Origin: Myxococcota bacterium
Lineage (GTDB): Bacteria > Myxococcota_A > UBA9160 > UBA4427
Assembly: GCA_029243605.1 (NCBI GenBank)
Contig: JAQWRT010000033.1
Span: 1-64,000 of the forward strand
Direction of reading: 5' to 3'
Length of the DNA stretch: 64,000 nt
Shown piece after piece: positions 25,068 to 35,805 of this stretch; the stretch's first letter is position 1; each line of letters opens with the position of its first letter. The notes beneath the pieces were generated by a model, which saw only the letters and a list, made by a program, of their open reading frames with translations, had not been told where the DNA came from and did no database searches. Position numbers and translations under genes: made by a program.

Positions 25068-27782
25068 CTACCGACCCGCCGCCAAGCGCGCCAGAAGTTC
25101 ATGGAGATCCCCGAGCGAGTTCCACGCCTCCCCGGGGGCGTATTCGACCTTGGAAGCCCCCGGCTTCTCGTCCTTGCGAACCAGTCCACCCCGAGCAATC
25201 AGGAGCTCTATGGCATTCGCGAACCCCGCCTCGTTGGCCGCCTCGGGATGTCCGGAGAGGCCCAGACGGTAGGCGTTCTCGAGCAACGAGGAGCCCCGCT
25301 CGACGACTTCGTCTCGGCTGATCTCGCCCCCGGCATCGATGACCACCCGACAGGTCGCTTCGTAGCACTCGACGACACCCCGGGTCTGCAGGTCGAGGCA
25401 CGTCAGAATACCCTCGCCTCCAGGTGTCACCCGGACTGTCTGGCCTCCCTGCTCGATCCAGCCCGAGGCTTCAAAAAAGTGCATCCAGCGGACCACCGCC
25501 GCTTCCCCGGCTTCCTCACTCGGCGTGAAATACTCGCGATAGAGGAGTTCGCGCCAGAGAAGAACGTCTTCGAATAGATCCTTGGACGTTGCTCCCGCCC
25601 GGAGGGAACGAGCGATAATGCTCGGAACCCCCAGGTAGTGGACGATCGAATTTCGGTAGATATCCAGCGCGCGGCGTTTGCTCGGCTCGAAATAGATAAT
25701 CTCGCCCTTCGAATCCGGGGCGGACTTGACCAGATCGCTTCGAATCATGAAAGCAATCGACTCTTCAAAACTACCCTGATCCGCCCTCAGCGCCGTAGTG
25801 ATTCCCGCGTGCCCAAGCTGCAGTAGATCTACGAGTTGTTGCATGCGAACGACCAACTCCGACCGCAAAAGCCCGGTGTGCGCGGTCCCCATCAGGGCCG
25901 CCGAAGCAACGGATGTCGCATTGACGGTTACCGACCAGTTGATTCGCTCGACCAAACGGTGGCCAAGGTCTTCGATGAACCCACGCTTTTCTTCCTCGAT
26001 CCGCTCGACGGTCTCCTCGAGAAGCGCCGCCTCGCCGCGAGCCGACATCTCTGCTGGCAGCTCGCCGCGAACCAGGCTTTCGAACTCCTGGCGTTGATCG
26101 CCAAGCGCGTCGGCGAGAGAAATTGGCTCGCCGAAATTCACGTGGACCGATCCGAATCTCTTCTTCAAGTATTTCCGGGCACGGAAGAGCGCGAGGGTGC
26201 TCTCCTTAGATTTCTTGCCCCCCTCCAATTCGTCGACCATGCCGCCCTCTTCCACCAGGCGCTCGTAGGTCAAGGCTATGGGAACGAAAAAGAGATCTCT
26301 CCGTGAACACTCGAGAAAGGCATCCAGATCCCAACTGAGCATTCCGAGCCGGGGCTTCATGGTCTTGCCTGTACGCGAGCGCCCGCCCTCGATAAAGAAC
26401 TCCTGGGTAAATCCCTCGCGTACGAGGTAGGCCACATAGGCCCGGAAGACCTGCTTGTAGAGCGGGTCTTCGAAGGAACGGCGCAGGTAAAAGGCGCCTG
26501 CCATCCTGAAGATCAGCCCGAAGGGGCCAAAGGCCATATTGTCCCGAGCCGCGATATGGGGCGGCACGAGATAACTGTTGTAGAAGAGCAACGAAACGAT
26601 CAGGAAATCGAAATACGACCGATGATTGGGAACCAGCACCAGGGGGTGACGTTTTGCATAGTCGGCCACCTTGTCGAGGCCCCGGGTTTCGACACTCGAG
26701 AAGAGTCGCCGGATCAGGGCGCCGACCACGAGGGACAGGGCCGCCAAAAGAGTGGAATTCATCCGGGCGGCGATTTCTCGATACGCCTTGGCCACATCCT
26801 TTTCGGCTTTCTCTACCGAACCGCGTTTTTCCGAGGCGCGCTCGCGAATCGCAGCCTGGACACCCTTGTCGGCCATGATGTCGCCAAGCACCCGCTGGGC
26901 CGAGCGAAGGGTCGGCCCTTCTACGACTTTTTCTGCGCGATAGAGATAGATCAGGATCGAGCGACGAACCGTTCGTGCCACGCGATCCTGACCATCGTCG
27001 CGATGCTCCGCAACATAATGAGCCAGGTCGATCGGTTCACCGATCTTCACCGAAAGGCTTCGGTAGGTCAGGAGAAAGGAAGCCACCTTGGCCAGATCAG
27101 ATGGCCTGGAAAGCGACCCGTAATCGAGATTCAGAAAACGGTTGCCCGTTCTCGGCCCCTTCCGCCAAAAGAGCGAGAGGGGAACGACATAGACCTCTTT
27201 CCCGCCGTTCCGGACTTCGCGAACGACCTCTTGAATCAGATCGAACTCGTCCTGACGATGGCGAAGGTTCCAGAGACCACGCCAGAAGGTTTGAAGCCTC
27301 TGGGTTCGGAGAAAGAGAAAGAGGGAAGCGTCTCCCTGGGAGAGTTGGCGAACCTTATGCTGATCCTCTTCGTGCTCCACGGCTCGAGATCGTCCGCGTT
27401 TGCGGCTCAAGAGCGAACGAATAATTTCGAGGACTGGGCGATAAATCGTAAAATAGATGCCGTTGGCAAAACTCGAGAGCCTCAGACCCTCGCGCAAGAA
27501 AAGAGTGTTAAAGAGGAGGTAGTCGAGGCGGCTCGAGTAACGCATGACGTAGACGATCGAACCGCGCTTCTCGAGCTCACGTAGACGTCCCGAGGCTTCG
27601 TCGCCCAGGTCAAAATGACGCAAGTAGCGCTTGGCAAACCAGCGGAAGAAGAAGTTAAAGCGAGGCGTCATGGCCGAATAGGGATCGGCCAGCGGAGAGA
27701 GCCCTGGGGTCTGTGCCTCGGCCGAGAAAGCCCCCGACGGAGAGGCAGTCTCGGCTACCCGGTCGTGGTTTTCTTCAGTCAT
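25068..27782 (-). CDS. plsB: Glycerol-3-phosphate 1-O-acyltransferase, PlsB family
   Basis: VLVPNHRSYFDFLIVSLLFYN...NMAFGPFGLIFRMAGAFYLRRSF...QEFFIEGGRSRTGKTMKPRLGML; 904 aa. Confidence 0.88.
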   Translation of the reverse strand: MTEENHDRVAETASPSGAFSAEAQTPGLSPLADPYSAMTPRFNFFFRWFAKRYLRHFDLGDEASGRLRELEKRGSIVYVMRYSSRLDYLLFNTLFLREGLRLSSFANGIYFTIYRPVLEIIRSLLSRKRGRSRAVEHEEDQHKVRQLSQGDASLFLFLRTQRLQTFWRGLWNLRHRQDEFDLIQEVVREVRNGGKEVYVVPLSLFWRKGPRTGNRFLNLDYGSLSRPSDLAKVASFLLTYRSLSVKIGEPIDLAHYVAEHRDDGQDRVARTVRRSILIYLYRAEKVVEGPTLRSAQRVLGDIMADKGVQAAIRERASEKRGSVEKAEKDVAKAYREIAARMNSTLLAALSLVVGALIRRLFSSVETRGLDKVADYAKRHPLVLVPNHRSYFDFLIVSLLFYNSYLVPPHIAARDNMAFGPFGLIFRMAGAFYLRRSFEDPLYKQVFRAYVAYLVREGFTQEFFIEGGRSRTGKTMKPRLGMLSWDLDAFLECSRRDLFFVPIALTYERLVEEGGMVDELEGGKKSKESTLALFRARKYLKKRFGSVHVNFGEPISLADALGDQRQEFESLVRGELPAEMSARGEAALLEETVERIEEEKRGFIEDLGHRLVERINWSVTVNATSVASAALMGTAHTGLLRSELVVRMQQLVDLLQLGHAGITTALRADQGSFEESIAFMIRSDLVKSAPDSKGEIIYFEPSKRRALDIYRNSIVHYLGVPSIIARSLRAGATSKDLFEDVLLWRELLYREYFTPSEEAGEAAVVRWMHFFEASGWIEQGGQTVRVTPGGEGILTCLDLQTRGVVECYEATCRVVIDAGGEISRDEVVERGSSLLENAYRLGLSGHPEAANEAGFANAIELLIARGGLVRKDEKPGASKVEYAPGEAWNSLGDLHELLARLAAGR

Positions 27783-27919
27783 GAGTACCGATGTGTACCA
27801 TGCGCCCTCCCGGGCAGCAACGCGGGTGGCGAAACGCCCCGATCGGCAAAAGCCGCTTTTCGCAGCAACAATCAGGCGCGGCGGTCCCGCCGGCCCTCAC
27901 GCAGAACTTGCACGTACGA

Positions 27920-28786
27920 TCAGGTTTCGGACATCAGAATTTCACCCGGCTTCATGGCCTCAGCGACTTCCTCGGGTGTCCACATTCCGCCCTCTTCCTT
28001 TTTGGTAATCCCCCGGGTGGTGACCACCTTCATTTCGGCGATCCGACCGCCTCCGCAGAAGAACGTATTGCCAGTCATGTCCTTGGACAGGTCGCTCGCG
28101 AGGAAAGTCAGCAGGGGCGAGATCAACTCCGGTGCCATTTTCTCTTTCATGGCGTCGGCATTGAACCCAGGCAAGTCCTCAGTCAGTCGCGTCAACGCGG
28201 CGGGAGCCAGGATAAAACAGCGGATTCCATACTTTTTACCCTCGATCGCCAAGCAACGGGTAAATCCTGCGATGCCCGCCTTGGCCGCGCCGTAATTGCA
28301 CTGACCGAAATTTCCGTTCAAGCCCGAGGTCGAAGAGGTATTGATCACCACGCCACCACTGCCGCTCTCTTTCATGTGATTGAAGATCGGGCGAGTCACG
28401 CAATAGGTGCCCTTCAGGTGAACCGCGATAACGGGATCCCAAAGTTCCTCGGTGGTGTTGGAGAACGACTTGTCACGCAAAATGCCCGCGTTATTGATCA
28501 CGCAATCCACCCTGCCAAATGCATCAAGAGCCGTCTTCAGGATACCTTCGCCCCCCTCTACGCTCGCAACGTTGTCGTAGTTGGCCACGCCCTCGGCGCC
28601 GAGTGCCTTCACCTCGTCCACCACCAGGTCCGCCATGGCGCTCCCGCCACCCGTTCCATCCCGAGCACCGCCGAGATCGTTGACAACAATTGCCGCGCCT
28701 TCCTTGGCCATGGCAAGCGCATATTCCCGGCCAATCCCACCACCGGCTCCCGTAATCACCACGACTTTCCCGTCGAGCAGACCCAT
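27920..28786 (-). CDS. SDR-family oxidoreductase (17-beta-HSD4-like)
   Basis: VVVITGAGGGIGREYALAMAKEGAAIVVNDLGG...INNAGILRDKSF...NYGAAKAGIAGFTR. Confidence 0.92.
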   Translation of the reverse strand: MGLLDGKVVVITGAGGGIGREYALAMAKEGAAIVVNDLGGARDGTGGGSAMADLVVDEVKALGAEGVANYDNVASVEGGEGILKTALDAFGRVDCVINNAGILRDKSFSNTTEELWDPVIAVHLKGTYCVTRPIFNHMKESGSGGVVINTSSTSGLNGNFGQCNYGAAKAGIAGFTRCLAIEGKKYGIRCFILAPAALTRLTEDLPGFNADAMKEKMAPELISPLLTFLASDLSKDMTGNTFFCGGGRIAEMKVVTTRGITKKEEGGMWTPEEVAEAMKPGEILMSET

Positions 28787-28927
28787 TGCAAATACTCCTT
28801 TGAGGCTCGATCAACCGGAAGCAGGGCTCTCTACTGCGTCGGTTCCAAGCCGAGGGAGAAGCTTAGCCAAGGCCCCACTCGGGCTTCAAGCCGGCTTCGG
28901 GCCCAGTCCGGACAGCCGGCGAAACGG

Positions 28928-29794
28928 CTAACGGAAGAGAATCGTGCGCAAGCGAGAGAGGGGCTTGAAGCCCAGGCCGCCGTAGAGGCCCAGGGCCGGT
29001 TGGTTCCCCTCGACCACAGCCAGTTGGACGTGCTCGGCTCCCGCCGCGACGGCCTCGCGCACCATTCCCTGCATCCCCGTGCGGCCGTGCCCCCGGCGGC
29101 GCTGCTCCGGCCAGGTGTAGACGCCCTGGATCAACCACCCCTCCGGGCGGCGCACATCGGCATAGCCGACAAAAACGGGCTGCCCTTCGACTTCGAGCAG
29201 CCTGGCTTGGTTCATTCGACTCTCCACCCAGCGGCGAAACCCGTGGGGGTCGCCTCGAAAGGGATCGGGACGATTCTCCTCGCGCAGACTCGAGCGCGCG
29301 GCGTAGACCAAATCCTCCAGATCCTCGGGCTTCGCTCGCCGAAGGCGGCCTCGGTCCTCGGTAGGGGGGCACGTTCGGGAAGAGTCCGAGGCCGCGAGCA
29401 CGTAGGCCTCTTCGTAGCGATCGAGTACAGGGCACCGTCCCCGGGCTTGTAGCTCGTCCCAGACCGGGTCGACCACAGTCGCTTGGCTCTTGATCAACCC
29501 GCTATCCATGCTCGATAAAAATGGCATGACCGCCTTGAGCCCGGCTTCGCTGATCTCGGCCTCGAGCACCATGCAGGGGCGCAAGGAAGCGATCCCCAGA
29601 ACCCCGGATTCCGAGCGAGCCACGACTGCCTCGGGAGAATCGAAAGCGCCCCCGGGCCAGGGCACACCCTCTCCGATCAGATCGAGCAGCAGGAGGTTGT
29701 GCCTAGGCTCTCGCCGAAGGCGGCGGACGACTTCCACCACCTCCCCCGGAGCCATTCGGCCCGCGCGAACCTCGGAGGAGCCCCCGAGCGTCAC
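28928..29794 (-). CDS. GNAT-family N-acetyltransferase
   Basis: LIQGVYTWPEQRRRGHGRTGMQGMVREAVAAGAEHVQLAVVEGNQPALGLYGGLGFKP. Confidence 0.85.
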   Translation of the reverse strand: MTLGGSSEVRAGRMAPGEVVEVVRRLRREPRHNLLLLDLIGEGVPWPGGAFDSPEAVVARSESGVLGIASLRPCMVLEAEISEAGLKAVMPFLSSMDSGLIKSQATVVDPVWDELQARGRCPVLDRYEEAYVLAASDSSRTCPPTEDRGRLRRAKPEDLEDLVYAARSSLREENRPDPFRGDPHGFRRWVESRMNQARLLEVEGQPVFVGYADVRRPEGWLIQGVYTWPEQRRRGHGRTGMQGMVREAVAAGAEHVQLAVVEGNQPALGLYGGLGFKPLSRLRTILFR

Positions 29795-30093
29795 TCGCTC
29801 TCGATCAGCACCAGCACGGTGCCCTCTTCAACCGTCGCCCCCTCCTCCACTTTGATGGCGCGCACGACACCGGCGCAGGGGGCCTCCACGGGGATTTCCA
29901 TTTTCATGGATTCGAGAATCAGGAGCACCTGCTCCTCTTCGACTCGATCACCCACCGCTGCCTCGACCTTCCAGACACTGCCAGCGATCTCTGCCTCGAT
30001 CTCAAGCAAATCCTGCCCTCCCTCTCCAATTGGCGCGAAACCCAGAAAAGGAGGATGCATCCCCGAACCCTTCCGGGCAAGAGCCCCGGGCAT
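29791..30093 (-). CDS. Small biotinyl/lipoyl-attachment-domain protein
   Basis: IAGSVWKVEAAVGDRVEEEQVLLILESMKMEIPVEAPCAGVVRAIKVEEGATVEEGTVLVLIE with ESMKM motif. Confidence 0.88.
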   Translation of the reverse strand: MPGALARKGSGMHPPFLGFAPIGEGGQDLLEIEAEIAGSVWKVEAAVGDRVEEEQVLLILESMKMEIPVEAPCAGVVRAIKVEEGATVEEGTVLVLIESE

Positions 30094-30141
30094 CCCGGAA
30101 ACCCGATAGGCTGCTAAGATCCGGCGCCACCGGGAGGAATC

Positions 30142-31683
30142 GTGCTCGAAACCGTAAGCCAGGGCTTCCAGTCAGCCACCGAACGACTTCGTGGTGTTCG
30201 AGAACTGCACGAGTCGAATATCGACGAGGCCCTCGCCAACGTCCGGGCGTCGCTTCTCGAGGCGGACGTCGATTTCACCGTGGTCAAGGGCTTCCTCGCC
30301 CGGGTCAAGGAGAGGGCGCTCGGCGAGAAGGTCGAAACCCGGGTCCGAGACGCCTCGGGCCAAATGGTCAAGATCACCCCGGGCCAGCATTTCGTGAAGG
30401 CCTGCGAGAACGAACTCATCGAACTGATGGGCCCTGTGGACACCTCTCTCGCCCGGGATGCCGGTGCCACCTCCATCATGCTCGCCGGCCTACAGGGTGT
30501 GGGCAAGACCACCGTCGCTGCCAAACTCGCGCGGCACCTGCAAAAACAGGGACGCCGGCCCCTGCTCGTCGCCGCGGATGTCTATCGGCCGGCGGCGGTC
30601 CAACAGCTGATCACCCTGGGCGAATCCATCGACGTCCCCGTACACAGCGGTGCCGAGGGCGAACTGCCCCCCAGCATCTGCCAGGAAGCGCACAAGCGAG
30701 CCCGAGGCGAAGGCTTCGACGCCATTATCTACGACACCGCCGGACGCTTGGCCCTCGACGAAAACCTGATGACCGAGCTCGAGGAGATCAAGGCCTCGGT
30801 CGCCCCGGCCAATACCCTCCTCGTCTGCGACTCGCTGATGGGACGGGATTCCGTCAATGTCGCCCAGGCCTTTTCCGAACGCATCGACGTCGATGGCGTC
30901 GTCCTGACGAAACTCGATGGCGATGCCCGGGGAGGCGCGGCCCTCGCCATCAAGGCGGTCACGGGCGTGCCTATCAAGTTTCTGGGCACCGGTGAGACCG
31001 TCGATCGACTCGAGGAATTCCGACCCGAGGGGCTGGCCTCGCGAATCCTCGGAATGGGAGACGTGGTCGGACTCGTCAAGGATTTCGAGGAAATCGTCGA
31101 CGAGAAGCAGGCCGAGGCCGACGCCGAGCGCATCCTGAAGGGGCAATTCACCCTGGATGATCTCCTCACCCAACTGCGAACCATCCAGAAGATGGGCCCC
31201 CTGCGCGAAGTTTTCGCCAAGATGCCCATGTTCGGCTCGATGGCGGACAAGGTCGAGGAGGGGGATCTCTCCAAGGTCGAATCGATGATCCACTCCATGA
31301 CCCGGCAGGAACGCGGCACCCCGGACATCATCAATAAGAGCCGTGCCCGGCGAATCGCTGGGGGCTGTGGTCGCAAGGCCAAGGACGTCCTCGACCTGGT
31401 CGAGCGTTTCAAGCAGATGCGCGAAATGATGGGCTCCCTCGGCAAACCCGGCGGCCTGCTCTCGAAAATTCCCGGCATGGGCCAGATGATGGGGGGCGGC
31501 GGAGCCGGGGGAATGGACCCGAGCGCGCTTCTCGCTGGCGGTGGAATGCCCGGCATGAACCCGATGCTCGGCGGCGCGGTGCAACCCCGCAGCCAAAAGG
31601 CAAACCAGCAGCGCAAGAACAAGCGCCAACAGGCTCGCAAGTCGCGCCAAAAAAGTCGGAGCAAGAAAAAGAAGAAGAAATAG
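30142..31683 (+). CDS. ffh: Signal recognition particle protein Ffh (GTG start)
   Basis: LAGLQGVGKTTVAAKLA...DTAGRLALDENLM...DGVVLTKLDGDARGGAALAIK; M-rich C-terminus with basic tail. Confidence 0.95.
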   Translation: MLETVSQGFQSATERLRGVRELHESNIDEALANVRASLLEADVDFTVVKGFLARVKERALGEKVETRVRDASGQMVKITPGQHFVKACENELIELMGPVDTSLARDAGATSIMLAGLQGVGKTTVAAKLARHLQKQGRRPLLVAADVYRPAAVQQLITLGESIDVPVHSGAEGELPPSICQEAHKRARGEGFDAIIYDTAGRLALDENLMTELEEIKASVAPANTLLVCDSLMGRDSVNVAQAFSERIDVDGVVLTKLDGDARGGAALAIKAVTGVPIKFLGTGETVDRLEEFRPEGLASRILGMGDVVGLVKDFEEIVDEKQAEADAERILKGQFTLDDLLTQLRTIQKMGPLREVFAKMPMFGSMADKVEEGDLSKVESMIHSMTRQERGTPDIINKSRARRIAGGCGRKAKDVLDLVERFKQMREMMGSLGKPGGLLSKIPGMGQMMGGGGAGGMDPSALLAGGGMPGMNPMLGGAVQPRSQKANQQRKNKRQQARKSRQKSRSKKKKKK

Positions 31684-31850
31684 ACAACCCCTCCTTCGGC
31701 ACGGAACCGTAAGTCATCGGGCGGGGACCGAGGACAGGATCGGGGTGGTACTTGGCGGAATCAAGAACGAGTGATCGATTCCCCCGCCTTCCCAAAAATC
31801 CAGGTTGGCCATCAGAGATTCTTCCCCGCCGACCTCTGCATACGAGGCTC

Positions 31851-33938
31851 ATGAAAACTCTTCCCCGGCTTGCTGCGCTGATGCTCCCCCTCCTGCTCGC
31901 GGCATCCCTCGGCCATGGCGTCGAGCGTGAGACGGCGCTTTTCGTCGAACCCCCGGGCCTCGAGCCCGACATCCAGTTCTGGATGCAGATCTACACCGAG
32001 GTGGACAGCGAAAGCGGCCTGCTTCACGACTACCGGAACATTGACGTGGTCTACGGAGAGATCGACCTCCCCAGGGGTTTGAGCACGAAGGCCGAGGACC
32101 GCTACCTCGAAAAAGAAAAGGACCATTACCGCAAAATCCTAAAAACCCTGGCAACGGGTAAACGGACAAAGCTCAGCCCCGAAGAGAAGCGAGTGCTGGC
32201 TCTCTTCCCCCCAGGCGTGTCCAACAAGGAACTCAAAGCCCACGTCAAAAGGATTCGCTTCCAGCAGGGACAGGCCGACCGTTTTCGCGCGGGTCTGGTC
32301 CGCTCGGGCGCCTATGCCGATCATATTCAGGAAATTCTCGGGGAAATGGGCCTTCCTCCCCAACTCGCTGCTCTTCCCCATGTGGAATCGTCCTATAGCC
32401 CCGAAGCCTATTCGAGGATTGGCGCGTCAGGACTCTGGCAGTTCACCCGGGCGACCGGGCGCCGCTTCATGCGCGTCGACCAGATCGTGGATGAGCGTCG
32501 GGACCCCTACAAATCCACCGCTGCGGCTGCCCGTCTGCTGGCCCAGAACCTCCGGGCGACAGGATCCTGGCCCCTAGCGATCACCGCCTACAACCACGGG
32601 GCGTCGGGCATGCGGCGGGCCAGTCGCAAGCTGGGGCACAAGAATATCGAGAAAATCATTCGGGAATATAAAAGCCGGCGCTTCGGCTTCGCCTCGCGAA
32701 ACTTCTACGTCGAGTTCATCGCGGCTTCCCGAATCGCCGAAGACCCCGAAGCCTTTTTCGGCCCAATTTCAATGGCCTCGCCCACGCAATACGAAACCAT
32801 CGCCCTGCCCTTCTACATCTCGGCAGAAGCCATGTCCCAGGCCCTCGACTTGGATCTTCAGAGCATGAAGGCGGCGAACCCATCGCTCTTGAGCCCGATC
32901 TGGAACGGCCAAAAGCGGATCCCCCGAGGCTTCGAATTCAAGGTTCCCGTGGCCCTGTTGAAGCGACCGCTATCCGCGTCCATCGCGACCCTTCCCCGGC
33001 GCGAACTCTTCACCGCCCAGACCCGCGACAGCTTCCATATCGTCCGGAGAGGCGAGACCCTCTCTGCCATCGCCCAGAAGTACAGGGTGCCCGTTCGGGA
33101 ATTGGCGAGCTTGAATGATTTGCGAGACCGCAACCGTATTCGGGTGGGTCAGAAGCTGCGACTGCCCATCGAGCAAGCCTCGACGGGCTCCACCCCAGGC
33201 GAACTCGTGATCTCGGTTCCCGAAGACGGGCTCTACACGGTACGCCGGGGCGACAACCTCACCCTGATCGCCCTGCGCTTTGGTGTCGATGACGAGGAAC
33301 TCTTGCGGGTCAATGACATACGGGATCGTCACCGCATCAACGCCGGCCAGGTGCTGCGACTTCCGGGCTTTGCCCCCACCCAACCGAGTCCCACCGATCC
33401 CGGAACTCGGGCCTCGACGAAGCAATCCCTCCCACCGGGCACAACGCCACCAAAAACCACGGCCCCGAGTTCTCCCCCACCGAACCTTCGAGCCGATCCG
33501 AGCGACTACCTCGTCGCAGGGAACGAGACCATCGAGGTTCAATTCGGCGAGACTCTCGGGCATTACGCGGAATGGCTCGACATTCGCGCCCAGGAATTAC
33601 GAACCCTCAACGGCCTCAGCTTTGGGGAGGCCCTGCCGATCCACAGCCGCCTGAGACTCAACTTCAAGCGGGTCTCGCCCTCTATCTTCGAAAGGCAGAG
33701 AATCGACTACCACCTCGATATCCAGGAGCAGTTTTTCTCCGCACGAGAAATCGTTGGAACCCGAACACATAAGCTCCAACGCGGCGACTCGATCTGGGTG
33801 CTGGCCCATCAGAAATTCAAGGTCCCCCTCTGGCTGCTCCAGCAGTACAACCCCGACGTCGATTTCGAGACGGCGCCAGCAGGGACTGCCATCGTCACCC
33901 CAGTGCTCGAGAAACACGCCCCTCCGGATAATCCCTGA
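31851..33938 (+). CDS. MltD-like lytic transglycosylase with LysM domains
   Basis: LPHVESSYSPEAYSRIGASGLWQFTRATGRRFM...LAITAYNHGASGM; LysM FHIVRRGETLSAIAQKYRV and YTVRRGDNLTLIALRFGV. Confidence 0.92.
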   Translation: MKTLPRLAALMLPLLLAASLGHGVERETALFVEPPGLEPDIQFWMQIYTEVDSESGLLHDYRNIDVVYGEIDLPRGLSTKAEDRYLEKEKDHYRKILKTLATGKRTKLSPEEKRVLALFPPGVSNKELKAHVKRIRFQQGQADRFRAGLVRSGAYADHIQEILGEMGLPPQLAALPHVESSYSPEAYSRIGASGLWQFTRATGRRFMRVDQIVDERRDPYKSTAAAARLLAQNLRATGSWPLAITAYNHGASGMRRASRKLGHKNIEKIIREYKSRRFGFASRNFYVEFIAASRIAEDPEAFFGPISMASPTQYETIALPFYISAEAMSQALDLDLQSMKAANPSLLSPIWNGQKRIPRGFEFKVPVALLKRPLSASIATLPRRELFTAQTRDSFHIVRRGETLSAIAQKYRVPVRELASLNDLRDRNRIRVGQKLRLPIEQASTGSTPGELVISVPEDGLYTVRRGDNLTLIALRFGVDDEELLRVNDIRDRHRINAGQVLRLPGFAPTQPSPTDPGTRASTKQSLPPGTTPPKTTAPSSPPPNLRADPSDYLVAGNETIEVQFGETLGHYAEWLDIRAQELRTLNGLSFGEALPIHSRLRLNFKRVSPSIFERQRIDYHLDIQEQFFSAREIVGTRTHKLQRGDSIWVLAHQKFKVPLWLLQQYNPDVDFETAPAGTAIVTPVLEKHAPPDNP

Positions 33939-33947
33939 GGCCCTGCT

Positions 33948-35042
33948 TCAATCCCGTGATTGGGCCGCCGGCGCCGAGCCCCGGGTCTGCCCCCGAGCCG
34001 CCAGCTGACCGCAGGCCGCATCGATATCACGACCCCGGTTGCGCCGCAGGGTAACCCGCAAGCCCGACGCATGAACCTCCGCCGCGAAAGCGTCGCAGAC
34101 CTCTTGAGAAGGAGGCTGGTAGGAGGCATCCGGGTGGGGATTCATGGGAATCAGGTTGACCTTGCCCGGTATGCCTTCGAGCAGCCGGGGCAGGCGGCGG
34201 GCGTCCTCAAGACTGTCATTGGTGCCCGCCATCAGGGTGTACTCGAAGAACACGGGCCGCTTGCGGGAAATCAGTTCTTCATCTCGCAGCGCTCCCAATA
34301 AGGTATCCAGGGGGAAACGCTTATTCAGTGGCACCAACTCGTCACGAACCTCGTCGGTAGTTGCATGCAGAGAAACGGCCAAGTTGATGGGCCCGATCTC
34401 GAGCAGAGGACGTATCTGGGGAACGACTCCCGATGTTGAAACCGTAATTCGGCGAGGTGCCATAGCCAAGCAGCGCGGGTCGGTGAAGATGCGGATGGAC
34501 TCCTTGACCGCAGCCAGGTTGAGCAACGGCTCCCCCATCCCCATAAAGACGATATTGCTGATCAAATCGCCCTCGGGAAGAACCTCCCGGGCACGCATCA
34601 ACTGGTCGACGATTTCGGCGACGGTCAAGTTGCGGATCATTCCCATTTTTCCCGTAGCGCAAAAGGAACAGGCCAGGGGGCAGCCCACCTGAGTCGAGAC
34701 GCAGAGCGTATTGCGGCGCTCCTCAGGAATCAGAACCGACTCGAGGACCTCGCCATCTCGCGTTCGCAGGACAATTTTCCGCGTCCCATCCTGGGAGACC
34801 TGGACATCGCCGATCTCGAGCGCACGGGAATCCCAGGTGCTCGCCAGGCTATCCCTGAGCTGCGCGGGCAGGTCGGTCATGGCCTCGATGTCGTCGACGC
34901 CACGACCGTAGAGCCAGGAAAGGACCTGGTCCGCCCGATAAGCCGGAAGCCCATCCCGGGAGAAATGCTCGCGCAACGCCTCCCGACCATGATCCTTGAG
35001 GTTCGGGCGCGGAGCCGACGCGTTTTCCGGGTCTCTGGCCAC
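33948..35042 (-). CDS. rlmN: 23S rRNA (adenine2503-C2)-methyltransferase
   Basis: LCVSTQVGCPLACSFCATGKMGMIRNLTVAEIVDQL...NIVFMGMGEPLLN. Confidence 0.95.
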   Translation of the reverse strand: MARDPENASAPRPNLKDHGREALREHFSRDGLPAYRADQVLSWLYGRGVDDIEAMTDLPAQLRDSLASTWDSRALEIGDVQVSQDGTRKIVLRTRDGEVLESVLIPEERRNTLCVSTQVGCPLACSFCATGKMGMIRNLTVAEIVDQLMRAREVLPEGDLISNIVFMGMGEPLLNLAAVKESIRIFTDPRCLAMAPRRITVSTSGVVPQIRPLLEIGPINLAVSLHATTDEVRDELVPLNKRFPLDTLLGALRDEELISRKRPVFFEYTLMAGTNDSLEDARRLPRLLEGIPGKVNLIPMNPHPDASYQPPSQEVCDAFAAEVHASGLRVTLRRNRGRDIDAACGQLAARGQTRGSAPAAQSRD

Positions 35043-35045
35043 CCT

Positions 35046-35705
35046 TCAGCCCCCCTCGGCCTGGGCCGCGACCCGGCAACCCGCGAAAAAGTGCAGGGGT
35101 CGCCCTGCCGCCCGCCACTCGATCTCATAGCCGGTCTGAATGCGCCCAGGGACGTTCCCGAGCCAACGCTCAGGGGCGAAGGCGTTTTCAAGCAGAATCT
35201 CCCCCTCCATGACCTCAGCGATCTGGTGTGCGTAGGGAACGTCGTCCGTGGCCACGTGGAGGGTGCCCCCCGGAACGAGACAGCGGGCGGCGTCGCGAAC
35301 GAAAGCCGGCTGGATAACTCTTCTCCGTGCATGTCGATCCTTGGGCCAGGGATCCGAAAAATTCACCCAGATCTCGTCGAGCAAACCGTTCGGGAGCAGA
35401 TCGTGCAGGACAACCTCCCCCTTGGCCTCCATCAGACGAACGTTGCACAATTCTGCGCGCCCGACCTTCCTGGCCATCTTGAGAACGCGTTTAAAAGAGA
35501 TCTCGACTCCCAAAAAGGCGGTCTCGGGTTGCTTCGCCGCCAGCTCCAGCAAGAATTCACCGCGCCCGAAGCCGATCTCAAGGACCCGCCGGGAAGCGTC
35601 CTCCAGAGCGGCCGCAAAGAGGCCGTCGAAGCCGCGCTCGGCGAGTTCGAGAGAATCGCAGCGCCTGTCGACTCCGGGAATCTCGTACTTGAGGGATCGA
35701 CCCAT
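35046..35705 (-). CDS. trmB: tRNA (guanine-N7-)-methyltransferase
   Basis: VLEIGFGRGEFLLELAAKQPETAFLGVEI...IWVNFSDPWPKDRHARRRVI. Start chosen at MGRSLKY. Confidence 0.93.
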   Translation of the reverse strand: MGRSLKYEIPGVDRRCDSLELAERGFDGLFAAALEDASRRVLEIGFGRGEFLLELAAKQPETAFLGVEISFKRVLKMARKVGRAELCNVRLMEAKGEVVLHDLLPNGLLDEIWVNFSDPWPKDRHARRRVIQPAFVRDAARCLVPGGTLHVATDDVPYAHQIAEVMEGEILLENAFAPERWLGNVPGRIQTGYEIEWRAAGRPLHFFAGCRVAAQAEGG

Positions 35706-35805
35706 TCGAGGAACCAGCTCTCTTTCAATCGTCGGGCGAAACCCCGGCGAGGTACATCCCTGGTGGGCGACCGGGGCCAACCCCGTGCGCTCGCGCGCCT
35801 CCAGG

